Assembly: GCA_001818695.1 (NCBI GenBank)
Contig: MHJG01000023.1
Coordinates: 1-43,665 of the forward strand
From: Candidatus Harrisonbacteria bacterium RIFCSPHIGHO2_02_FULL_42_16
Lineage (GTDB): Bacteria; Patescibacteriota; Minisyncoccia; UBA6257; 02-FULL-45-10c
Direction: 5' to 3'
DNA length: 43,665 bases
Below, piece after piece: positions 27,787-36,042 of the stretch (position 1 is the stretch's first letter; each line of letters opens with the position of its first letter). The position numbers were made by a program, and so were the translations under genes. Below the pieces are notes generated by a model, which did not search any database, was not told the DNA's origin, and saw only the letters and a program-made list of their open reading frames with translations.

Positions 27787-28836
27787 ATGTCAGCCCGCAT
27801 AGCAATTAATGGTTTTGGAAGGATAGGCCGGCTTTTTTTCCGGGCCGCCTTTAAGTCGGCGGACCAAGCCACCGCTACGGTGGGGCGGGCAGGCCTTGAT
27901 ATTGTCGCTATCAATGATTTAGGCGACATTGAAAACCTCGCTTATTTATTGAGATACGATACTATCTATAGGCAATTTTCGGAAAGCGTTAAGGTGAAAG
28001 GCAATGAATTGATTGTTGGCAAAAAGAGAGTAGTGGTATTGCGGGAAAAAGACCCGGCTAAATTGCCGTGGAAAAAAATGGGAATTGACGTGGCGGTGGA
28101 ATCCACCGGAGTTTTTGAGACATTTGAAAAAGCCAGAGCGCATCTTGTCGCCGGAGCCAAGCGGGTAGTGCTGACTGCGCCGGCTAAAGATGAAGACACC
28201 AAAGACGCCAAAACCGTTTTGCTGGGCGTGAACGAGGAGCAATTTAAAACCTGTAAAATCACTTCCAACGGTTCTTGCACGACCAATGCCGCTTCGCCGG
28301 TGGCGGCGATAATGGCGGAAACAGTCGGCATTAAAAAAGCGGCTTTGAACACCGTGCATGGCTATACCGCGACGCAGAATTTAGTGGATGGTCCGACCAG
28401 AGGCAAAGATTTTCGCCGCGGCCGGGCCGCCGCTCAAAATATCTCTCCTTCTTCTACCGGCGCGACCATTGCGGTCAGCCGCGCTTTGCCGGAATTGGAA
28501 GGAAAATTTGAAGGCGTGGCAATGAGAGTTCCGGTAGCCACCGGTTCTATAGCGGATTTTACTTTTTTGGCAGAGAGAAAAACTTCCGTGGAGGAAATTA
28601 ATAATATCTTTAGAAAAGCCGCCAAAGATAAACGCTGGAAGGGAATTTTAAAAGTTACCGAAGACCAGATTGTTTCTTCGGATATTATCGGCGAACTGTA
28701 CGGCGCGATTGTGGATTTGAGAATTACGCAAGTGATAGACGGAGATTTTGTTAAAGTATTTTCCTGGTATGATAACGAGGCGGGATATGTTTCCACATTA
28801 GTGGGACATGTCTTAAAAGTGGCGGAGAATTTATAA
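27787..28836 (+). CDS. gap: type I glyceraldehyde-3-phosphate dehydrogenase
   Basis: INGFGRIGRLFFRAA; SNGSCTTNAASPVA active-site Cys; SWYDNEAGYVSTL. Confidence 0.96.
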   Translation: MSARIAINGFGRIGRLFFRAAFKSADQATATVGRAGLDIVAINDLGDIENLAYLLRYDTIYRQFSESVKVKGNELIVGKKRVVVLREKDPAKLPWKKMGIDVAVESTGVFETFEKARAHLVAGAKRVVLTAPAKDEDTKDAKTVLLGVNEEQFKTCKITSNGSCTTNAASPVAAIMAETVGIKKAALNTVHGYTATQNLVDGPTRGKDFRRGRAAAQNISPSSTGATIAVSRALPELEGKFEGVAMRVPVATGSIADFTFLAERKTSVEEINNIFRKAAKDKRWKGILKVTEDQIVSSDIIGELYGAIVDLRITQVIDGDFVKVFSWYDNEAGYVSTLVGHVLKVAENL

Positions 28837-28845
28837 TTGAATTTA

Positions 28846-28935
28846 AATTATTCTAATTTTTAATTGACCTAATTATTTTAATCAATGTCTAATTTCCGAA
28901 GTCGTTGGGATTTGATTAGGTTAATTAGAATAATT
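28846..28935. repeat. imperfect long inverted repeat in the gap-rpiB intergenic region
   Basis: AATTATTCTAATT (28846-28858) versus AATTAGAATAATT (28923-28935), with a second inner pair ACCTAAT/ATTAGG(T). Confidence 0.75.
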
Positions 28936-28958
28936 AGTCATTAGAGTAATTATTGTTT

Positions 28959-29408
28959 ATGTTAATCTACATCGGCGCTGACCATCGGGGTTTCAAACTT
29001 AAAGAAGCGCTGAAAAATTATTTGAAAGAGAGCGGCTATCAGGAAGTAACGGATGCCGGCAATCATCAATATGATAAAAATGACGATTACCCTGATTTCG
29101 GCGTTAAGGTTGCCGAAAAAGTGAGTTTAGACCCGGAAAATTCCCGCGGGATTTTGATTTGCGGTTCCGGCGTGGGAATGGATATTGTAGCGAATCGTTT
29201 TGCCAATGTCCGTTCGGTTCTGGCATCCAATCCGGAACAAGCTGAGGACTCCCGTATTGATGACAATACTAACATTCTTTCCCTTGCCGCCGACTTTTTA
29301 ACCGAAAACGAGGCGAAAAAGATTTTGACTATCTGGCTGCAGACGGATTTTTCCGAAGAAGAGCGTTTCCGCCGCCGGCTGGAGAAAATAGATAAGATAG
29401 GCAAATAG
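28959..29408 (+). CDS. rpiB: RpiB/LacA/LacB family sugar-phosphate isomerase
   Basis: IYIGADHRGFKLKEALKNYL; GILICGSGVGMDIVANRF. Confidence 0.93.
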   Translation: MLIYIGADHRGFKLKEALKNYLKESGYQEVTDAGNHQYDKNDDYPDFGVKVAEKVSLDPENSRGILICGSGVGMDIVANRFANVRSVLASNPEQAEDSRIDDNTNILSLAADFLTENEAKKILTIWLQTDFSEEERFRRRLEKIDKIGK

Positions 29409-29499
29409 TTTAACTTGTTTTTAATCGTTATTTACAATTATTTTTATTTTATGTTATTTTATTAATAGGCGAGTTTTGAAAACTTCATATGGAGGATAG

Positions 29500-30216
29500 A
29501 TGATACTGCAAGGCGTTCGCGATTTGGTTTTAATCCGCCACGGAAAATCTGTCAGAAACATTGCGGAAAAATCCGGACCATTTTTTAAAAATGATGATGC
29601 GCGGAAAAAATTTGGGGCGGTCAGGGACCGCTTGATTCCTCTTACTCAAAAGGGCATCCGGCAAGCAAGAAAAGTCGGCGGAGGATTGAAAAGAAAATTC
29701 GGCATTCCCGATTTATTATTTCATTCCGGTTTTTTACGGACTATAGAAACAACTGATGGGATTTTAATGGCCTATTCTAAAAAAGAATCGGCAAAATTTA
29801 AGGTTTTAGAAAAGCATTTAATTAGAGAACGAAATTCCGGTTATTTTATAGATTTTACCGAAAAAGAAGTTCGGGAATTTTTTCCTTGGTGGAATAGTTA
29901 CTGGCATAATCACGACCGGTTTTTAACAGCGCCTTTTGGCGGGGAAGATTTTATTAGTATGGCCGAAGGACGATTACTGACTTTTTTAAAATCTCTGGAA
30001 ACGATTTCTTATAAAAAGGGCGGAAAGAAAATTTTTGTGGTTTCGCATGGCCGGGCGATTCTCGGATTGCGTTATCTTTTAGAGGATTGGAGTTATAAAA
30101 GAATGAATAGGGCGTTGGCGCGTGAAAATCCGCCGAATTGTTCCGTAACTTATTATAAATTTGACGCTTGCGGCCGGCCGCATCTGCAGTTTGCTAACAG
30201 AATTTTTAGGAAATAA
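29500..30216 (+). CDS. histidine phosphatase family protein
   Basis: LVLIRHGKSVRN; HSGFLRTIETTDGI; VVSHGRAILGLRY. Confidence 0.9.
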   Translation: MILQGVRDLVLIRHGKSVRNIAEKSGPFFKNDDARKKFGAVRDRLIPLTQKGIRQARKVGGGLKRKFGIPDLLFHSGFLRTIETTDGILMAYSKKESAKFKVLEKHLIRERNSGYFIDFTEKEVREFFPWWNSYWHNHDRFLTAPFGGEDFISMAEGRLLTFLKSLETISYKKGGKKIFVVSHGRAILGLRYLLEDWSYKRMNRALARENPPNCSVTYYKFDACGRPHLQFANRIFRK

Positions 30217-30238
30217 CCCCGGCTTGCGGGGTTTTTTA
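30215..30238 (+). terminator. rho-independent terminator
   Basis: AACCCCG-GCTTG-CGGGGTTTTTTATT. Confidence 0.85.
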
Positions 30239-30298
30239 TTTTATCCAAAAGGTTAGGCGTTTAAATAAAGTTTTACGGTTTTATGTTAAAATTTAAAT

Positions 30299-30943
30299 AT
30301 GGAAGTTATACCGGCAATCAACGAAACCGATTTTCGGTCAGTGAAAAGCAAAATGCGGCAAGCAAAAGAAATGGGCGCGAAATGGACGCATTTGGATGTA
30401 GCGGACGGGAAATTTACCCGCAATACTCTTTGGAATAATCCGGCTAATTTGGAATCGCTAAACCTCAAACCCTCTACCCCAAACCCTAAATTAGAAGTTC
30501 ATTTGATGGTTCAAAATCCGGACGAGGTTTTGGATGAATGGCTGGACGCGAAGGTGAAACGGGTGATTGTCCATTTGGAATCGGTAAAGGATTTGGATGT
30601 GATGAAAATGAAATGCGTGGCTTTTGATACGGAATTATTTATTGCGGTTAAGTCGGATACGCCGGTGGAGCGGCTTTTTGCGCACGAAGGCATAGCGGAC
30701 GGTTTTTTAATTTTAGCGGTAAATCCGGGATTGGCTGGCCAAAAATTCCAAGAGACACAGTTGGGGAAAATTAGGACTTTGCGCCAGAAATTTCCTGATG
30801 TTAAAATTGAAGCAGACGGCGGAGTGAATTTGGAAAATGCTTCGCGCATTAAAGAAGCTGGGGCAGATATTTTAGTTTCGGCTTCGTATATTTGGATGAA
30901 TAAAAATCCTAAAAGCGCCTATCTTGACTTATTAAATATATAG
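30299..30943 (+). CDS. rpe: ribulose-phosphate 3-epimerase
   Basis: KWTHLDVADGKFTRN; LEVHLMVQNPDEV; ILAVNPGLAGQKF; IEADGGVNLENA. Confidence 0.9.
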   Translation: MEVIPAINETDFRSVKSKMRQAKEMGAKWTHLDVADGKFTRNTLWNNPANLESLNLKPSTPNPKLEVHLMVQNPDEVLDEWLDAKVKRVIVHLESVKDLDVMKMKCVAFDTELFIAVKSDTPVERLFAHEGIADGFLILAVNPGLAGQKFQETQLGKIRTLRQKFPDVKIEADGGVNLENASRIKEAGADILVSASYIWMNKNPKSAYLDLLNI

Positions 30944-31006
30944 TGCTATAATTATTTTGATTTCGCAAAGTGCGAAATTGAAGCACATTATACAAAAAAG
31001 GAGGTG

Positions 31007-31237
31007 ATGAGGATGATTGAGGCGAGCATAGACTACTTGGCTTGTTTTTTGGCATTGGCAGGATTATTCGGCCTGCTTTTGTTGATACGGCCGTATGTTA
31101 AAGAGCTTAAAGAGAAGCGTAAGGCACAAATCGCGGCTTGCAGTGGACATTGTTGGGAACTCAATATGCCTGCGACGCCAGGTGTTACGGGGCTCAATTG
31201 GTTTAATTGCAAGAAGTGTCCAGCAATAAAGAATTAA
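31007..31237 (+). CDS. small membrane protein with C-terminal Cys motifs
   Basis: AAGGAGG SD just upstream; one TM helix; CSGHCW...CKKC; start may be 31007 or 31013. Confidence 0.55.
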   Translation: MRMIEASIDYLACFLALAGLFGLLLLIRPYVKELKEKRKAQIAACSGHCWELNMPATPGVTGLNWFNCKKCPAIKN

Positions 31238-31268
31238 AGACGACGGCTATATGATATTTTTCTAATAA

Positions 31269-31308
31269 AATGCCCACGAGAGTTTACTTTCGTGGGCATT
31301 GCTTTTTT
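31269..31308 (+). terminator. rho-independent terminator
   Basis: AATGCCCACGA...TCGTGGGCATT followed by GCTTTTTT. Confidence 0.85.
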
Positions 31309-31422
31309 AAATACTTTTTTGTAGCTTAAAATTATTAAGTTATTATACAAATAAGAGGAGACAGCAAATAAATGAGGCCCATAATTAAATTTTGTTATAA
31401 ATTTAACCCCCCGTTTATATCT

Positions 31423-31442
31423 TACTATCTGATAAGATAGTA
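31423..31442. promoter_or_regulatory. putative TrpR-like operator, copy 1
   Basis: TACTATCTGATAAGATAGTA. Confidence 0.75.
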
Positions 31443-31527
31443 GGCGAAAATAAGGAATTTTAATCAACCACCTCGTAGCAAGCTGACAAGAAATAGTTTT
31501 TATTAAATTTTTAATTGCTTTGAATTA

Positions 31528-31547
31528 TACTATCTGATAGGATAGTA
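31528..31547. promoter_or_regulatory. putative TrpR-like operator, copy 2, overlapping a TATAAT -10 at 31546-31551
   Basis: TACTATCTGATAGGATAGTA, 13 bp before the ATG of the TrpR-like gene. Confidence 0.8.
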
Positions 31548-31559
31548 TAATATCTTGAT

Positions 31560-32009
31560 ATGGAAAAATTGATTAGAACGCCAAAAAATTTAGAAAAATT
31601 AATTTGGGATGAGTTATTGCGGGAATTTAATAAAGCAAAATCTTTAAAAGAAATAGATAGGTTATTTGATATTTTGACCACTGCGCAAGAAAGAGAAACA
31701 ATTGCCAGGCGATTAGCCACTCTTTCGCTTATAAGAAAGGGCCTAAGTTATAAAGAAATTAGCAGAAGATTATGGGTTTCTCCCATTACTATTAGCAGGA
31801 TTAAAAAATCTATTATTAGCAATAATGGTTACAAGAGTTACTATTGGTTTAAAAGAGGTAATATAAAAGAATTAAAACTCGATCGCCGTCCGTTGTCGGT
31901 GTCGGGGTCTGTTTTTAGCAATTGGTTTGACCACATTGCTTTCCTGATAGAAAATGCTCCGCAGAAAAACGGTCCTCGCTGGAGATTTTTGAATTACGGT
32001 AAAAAATAA
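31560..32009 (+). CDS. TrpR-like (YerC-type) transcriptional regulator with C-terminal extension
   Basis: LFDILTTAQERETIARRLATLSLIRKGLSYKEISRRLWVSPITISRIKKSI, the Trp repressor-like fold signature. Confidence 0.88.
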   Translation: MEKLIRTPKNLEKLIWDELLREFNKAKSLKEIDRLFDILTTAQERETIARRLATLSLIRKGLSYKEISRRLWVSPITISRIKKSIISNNGYKSYYWFKRGNIKELKLDRRPLSVSGSVFSNWFDHIAFLIENAPQKNGPRWRFLNYGKK

Positions 32010-32034
32010 TAAAAATAAAAATCTAATTATATTG

Positions 32035-32054
32035 TACTATCTGATAGGATAGTA
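32035..32054. promoter_or_regulatory. putative TrpR-like operator, copy 3, upstream of transketolase
   Basis: TACTATCTGATAGGATAGTA, identical to copy 2. Confidence 0.8.
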
Positions 32055-32152
32055 GGATTTTAAATAGAATATTACAGATTATTAAAAATGTTGTAGATTA
32101 TCAAAAGATTTCATTTTTTAAAAAGAATCAATTTTAGGATATAATTATTTTA

Positions 32153-33046
32153 ATGGAACTTCACGAAAAGAAACTTCAATTTTTGGAAGAGATGGCGAAT
32201 AAAATCCGGCGGGATTTGATTGGGGCGCTGATTGAAGCGAAATCCGGGCATTCTGCCGGTCCGCTTGGGATGGCGGATATTTTTGCCGCTATGTATTTTC
32301 ATGTTTTAAATCACCGACCCAGCCAGCCGAATTGGCCGGACAGGGATAGATTGATTTTGTCTAATGGTCATATTTGTCCGGTGCAGTATGCGGCTATGGC
32401 TAATGCCGGTTATTTTCCGGTTGAAGAATTTAAGTCCACGCTCCGCAAGCTGGATTCTCGGTTTCAGGGCCATCCGCACCGTGGTTCTTTGCCGGGATTG
32501 GAGACCACTTCCGGGCCGCTTGGTTCTGGAATTTCGCAGGCCATTGGCATGGCGCTGGCGGCGCGTCTTAATGGAGGGAAATATCGCGTATATTGTTTGA
32601 CCTCTGATGGCGAGCATCAGGAAGGGAATACTTGGGAGGCGATAATGTTCGCGGGAAAGCAGAAATCAAAATTGAATAATTTAACCGTAATTATGGACAG
32701 GAATAATATTCAGATTGACGGGTTTACGGAAGAAGTGATGCCTTTGGAGTCGCTTAGAGAAAAATATGAATCGTTCAATTGGCATGTGATTGAAGTAAAT
32801 GGCCATGATATTCAGGAATTCGTGTCGGCGGTTAATGAAGCGAAAGCGATATACGAAAAGCCGACCGTTATTATCGCTCATACAGTTCCGGGCAAGGGCG
32901 TAAGTTTTATGGAAAATAATTATTTGTGGCACGGCAATCCGCCGGGCAAGGGCCCGGAAAATCTGGTTCCGAAAGAAAGGCAGGGCGCGGAAGCGCTGAA
33001 AGAACTGCGGACTTTGCAGGGGCAGATTAAGTCCGAGCATGAGTAA
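32153..33046 (+). CDS. transketolase, N-terminal (TPP-binding) subunit
   Basis: AKSGHSAGPLGMADIFAAMYF; LSNGHICPVQYAAMA; TSDGEHQEGNTWEAIMFA. Confidence 0.94.
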   Translation: MELHEKKLQFLEEMANKIRRDLIGALIEAKSGHSAGPLGMADIFAAMYFHVLNHRPSQPNWPDRDRLILSNGHICPVQYAAMANAGYFPVEEFKSTLRKLDSRFQGHPHRGSLPGLETTSGPLGSGISQAIGMALAARLNGGKYRVYCLTSDGEHQEGNTWEAIMFAGKQKSKLNNLTVIMDRNNIQIDGFTEEVMPLESLREKYESFNWHVIEVNGHDIQEFVSAVNEAKAIYEKPTVIIAHTVPGKGVSFMENNYLWHGNPPGKGPENLVPKERQGAEALKELRTLQGQIKSEHE

Positions 33047-33111
33047 TTAATATGTTATAATAAGATTTAATCGTTAAAAGGTCGTAATTTTTAAATTAAA
33101 AAAATAATATT

Positions 33112-33375
33112 ATGCATATGATGAATGGAGAACATTCTAAATTTCATTGGTATTGCTGTTGGCGGCCAACGGTTAAATTGGTCTTTTGGTTTGCCGCTGT
33201 CGCGTCATTGGCGATGGCTTGGTACGCGGTTTATAAAAAAGGATTGGTTTTCGGATTGGAGCCATTGGCCTGGTATTGGAATGCCTTGGTACTTGGCGTT
33301 TTGTCCATGGGTAAAATGGGCAAGAGCCACGGTTATTGCGGCGCTTGCATGCCGGAGAAAAATAGCGGAATGTAG
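33112..33375 (+). CDS. small hypothetical membrane protein
   Basis: Two predicted TM helices; Cys-containing ends HWYCCWRP and HGYCGACMPEK. Confidence 0.5.
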   Translation: MHMMNGEHSKFHWYCCWRPTVKLVFWFAAVASLAMAWYAVYKKGLVFGLEPLAWYWNALVLGVLSMGKMGKSHGYCGACMPEKNSGM

Positions 33376-33394
33376 AAAATTCTCGAGAATTTTC
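33375..33394. repeat. 20-bp perfect palindrome next to a second hairpin (33398-33420)
   Basis: GAAAATTCTCGAGAATTTTC; then GTAGCTC...GAGCTAC. Confidence 0.85.
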
Positions 33395-33452
33395 ATAGTA
33401 GCTCTGTTTTGCGGAGCTACTCCAAAATACTTGAGAAGTTGAAATAATTCTC

Positions 33453-34466
33453 ATGCTCAACAAAAACGCAAAATTATCTGTTAAAATTTTTGCTCAGGAT
33501 ATTGAACAAAAACCGACTCGGGACGGTTACGGAGAGGGCTTAGTTTTTGCCGGTGAGGGAAATTCCAATGTGGTGGTTTTGTGCGCCGACTTGACTGAGT
33601 CCACTCGTTCGGAAGCGTTTTCAAAAAAATTTCCGGAAAGATTTTTTGAAGTGGGCGTGGCGGAACAAAATCTTGCCACCATTGCCGCCGGAATGGGCAT
33701 AAGCGGAAAAATTCCTTTTATTTCCTCCTATGCCACTTTTTCTCCGGGCCGGAATTGGGAGCAGATTCGTACTACGATTTCTTATAATGATTCCAATGTA
33801 AAAATCGCCGGCGCTCATGCCGGAATTTCCGTCGGACCGGACGGCGCCACTCATCAGGCGATTGAGGATATCGCCACTATGCGGGTGATGGCGAATATGA
33901 AGGTTTTTGTTCCCTGCGATGCCATTGAGGCGAAAAAAGCGACTGTAGCGGCGGCAAAGTTATGGGGGCCGGTTTATCTGCGTTTCGGCAGGGAAAAAAT
34001 GCCGGTTTTTACCACTGAAGAGACCCCATTTACGCCTGGAAAAGCGGAAATTTTTTGGGAATCATCCGGAAAAGGGAACCGCGCTAAGAAACCACAAGCT
34101 GCTATAATTGCCTGCGGCTCGCTGACGCACTATGCTTTATTAGCGGCTAAAGAATTGGATGAGGAAGGGGTCGGCGTTTGTGTGGTTAATTGCCATACCA
34201 TTAAGCCGCTTGATGAAAATACGATTTTGGAAATCGCCAAGCGGTGCGGAGCAGTGGTTACGGCGGAAGAACACCAGATTTCCGGCGGTTTAGGCGGGGC
34301 GGTCTCCGAATTTTTAGTTAAAAAATATCCCGTGCCGATGGAGTTTATCGGGATGAAAAATGTTTTCGGCGAATCCGGCGAGCCAAAAGAACTGATGGAA
34401 AAATACGGCATGGGCGTTAAAGATATTAAAAATGCGGTTAAGAAAGTAATAGCGAGGAAAAAATAA
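33453..34466 (+). CDS. transketolase, C-terminal subunit
   Basis: VVVLCADLTESTRSEAFSKKFPERFFEVGVAEQNLATIAAGMG; AGISVGPDGATHQAIEDIA; TAEEHQISGGLGGAV. Confidence 0.94.
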   Translation: MLNKNAKLSVKIFAQDIEQKPTRDGYGEGLVFAGEGNSNVVVLCADLTESTRSEAFSKKFPERFFEVGVAEQNLATIAAGMGISGKIPFISSYATFSPGRNWEQIRTTISYNDSNVKIAGAHAGISVGPDGATHQAIEDIATMRVMANMKVFVPCDAIEAKKATVAAAKLWGPVYLRFGREKMPVFTTEETPFTPGKAEIFWESSGKGNRAKKPQAAIIACGSLTHYALLAAKELDEEGVGVCVVNCHTIKPLDENTILEIAKRCGAVVTAEEHQISGGLGGAVSEFLVKKYPVPMEFIGMKNVFGESGEPKELMEKYGMGVKDIKNAVKKVIARKK

Positions 34467-34500
34467 ATTTTATCGCGAATCGGAATGCGAGTATAAATTT

Positions 34501-35088
34501 ATGATAATAAAAATAAAAAACGAAGAATTGGTCAGAGAGCTTATTGGCGAAGTAAAAAATTTTCCAAAGTATACAACTCAAATTATAAATTTAGCAAATC
34601 AAAACGCCCAAGGAACTAGACCAAGAGTAGTCGGTCAATTATCAGAGCTCATACAAGAATGCCCTGAAAAAACTTATATTGGTTGGAAAAAATGGTATCT
34701 TTCCAAACATCCTAAAGCTATTGAAAACGCAACAGAAAAAATTACCGAAATGATTGATAATTTGGAGAAAGCTTTAAAGAAAATAGATAAATCAATGATT
34801 AAAAGATGGGCAGAAGATTTGATATTAGAAAAAACTTTTGTCGGCCTAAGATTTCAGGAAGCGATATTAAAGAAAGTGGCAGGAATTAAAAATGTTGATT
34901 ATAGATTAGCCGAACGGGCAGAAGAATCAAAAGGAATAGATGGTCTTATTGGAAAAACGCCAGTATCTATAAAACCTATTACTTATAAATTAAAAAAATC
35001 TTTAAGAGAAGAAATTAGACATAAAATCATTTTTTATAGCAAAACCAAAACTGGATTAGAAATTGATGCGAGCGAGGTGTTAAAATAA
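34501..35088 (+). CDS. MjaI-family type II restriction endonuclease
   Basis: PKYTTQIINLANQNAQGTRPRVVGQLSELIQECP resembles RE_MjaI; adjacent DNA methyltransferase. Confidence 0.82.
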   Translation: MIIKIKNEELVRELIGEVKNFPKYTTQIINLANQNAQGTRPRVVGQLSELIQECPEKTYIGWKKWYLSKHPKAIENATEKITEMIDNLEKALKKIDKSMIKRWAEDLILEKTFVGLRFQEAILKKVAGIKNVDYRLAERAEESKGIDGLIGKTPVSIKPITYKLKKSLREEIRHKIIFYSKTKTGLEIDASEVLK

Positions 35089-35094
35089 TAAGAT

Positions 35095-36042
35095 ATGGCT
35101 ACTAATCATAAAATTATTATAGGAGATTCAAGAAATATGGCTGAAATTCAAGATGAATCTGTCCAGCTTATTGTTACTTCGCCGCCATATTGGCAAATTA
35201 AAGATTATGGCAATAAAAACCAGATTGGTTTTAACGATACTTATGAGGAATATATTAATAATTTGAATCAAGTTTGGTTTGAATGTTATCGGGTTTTAGA
35301 TCCCGGTTGCCGATTGAGCATTAATATAGGAGATCAGTTCGCCCGAGCCGTAACTTATGGCCGTTATAAAATTATTCCAATAAGAACAGAGATTATAAAA
35401 TTTTGCGAATCCATCGGTTTTGATTATATGGGAGCGGTTATTTGGCAGAAAATGACTAATATGAAAACCAGCGGCGGCGCTTCTGTTATGGGCTCTTATC
35501 CTTATCCACGCAATGGGCATTTAGCCATTGATTATGAATTTATTCTTTTATTTAAAAAATTAGGTAAAGAAAAAAATAATGTTTCAAAAGCCATTAAAGA
35601 AAAATCAAAATTAACTAATGATGAGTGGCGTCAATATTTTAAGGGTCATTGGAATTTTTCCGGAGCCAAACAGGATAAACATTTGGCAATGTTTCCTGAT
35701 GAGTTGCCTCGTCGACTTATCAAAATGTATAGTTTTGTTGGAGAAAATGTTTTAGACCCATTTTTAGGAAGTGGCACTACCTCTAAAGTAGCGAAAGAAT
35801 TAAAGAGAAATTCTATTGGATACGAAATTAATAAAGAATTTTTACCTATTATTAAAACTAAAATAGGCAGTAATAACTCTTTATTTGAAGGCAGGGATAA
35901 AATTGACACTTTTTTTCAAAATAATACAATAGCTGAAAAATTAAATTTTAATTTGAAATTAGTAAAAAATGATAGTTTAATGAATAACCGAATTAAGCAT
36001 TCAGATTATTGGAAAGAGCTTAAAAGCAAATTAATTCAATGA
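35095..36042 (+). CDS. type II site-specific DNA methyltransferase (N4-cytosine/N6-adenine family)
   Basis: VTSPPYWQIKDYG catalytic motif; VLDPFLGSGTTSKVAKELKRNSIGYEI SAM motif. Confidence 0.92.
   Translation: MATNHKIIIGDSRNMAEIQDESVQLIVTSPPYWQIKDYGNKNQIGFNDTYEEYINNLNQVWFECYRVLDPGCRLSINIGDQFARAVTYGRYKIIPIRTEIIKFCESIGFDYMGAVIWQKMTNMKTSGGASVMGSYPYPRNGHLAIDYEFILLFKKLGKEKNNVSKAIKEKSKLTNDEWRQYFKGHWNFSGAKQDKHLAMFPDELPRRLIKMYSFVGENVLDPFLGSGTTSKVAKELKRNSIGYEINKEFLPIIKTKIGSNNSLFEGRDKIDTFFQNNTIAEKLNFNLKLVKNDSLMNNRIKHSDYWKELKSKLIQ

Noticed and set aside
27946-28359. Long antisense ORFs opposite gap (27946-28359, 27966-28352, 28434-28796)
   Set aside because: Shadow ORFs opposite a clear GAPDH; no recognisable domain or start context
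30461-30490. Telomere-like AACCCTA repeat
   Set aside because: Only a few imperfect units, in-frame inside rpe; no array
32153-34466. Frameshifted single transketolase
   Set aside because: The halves are separate ORFs with their own starts and an intervening gene; split transketolase is an established arrangement
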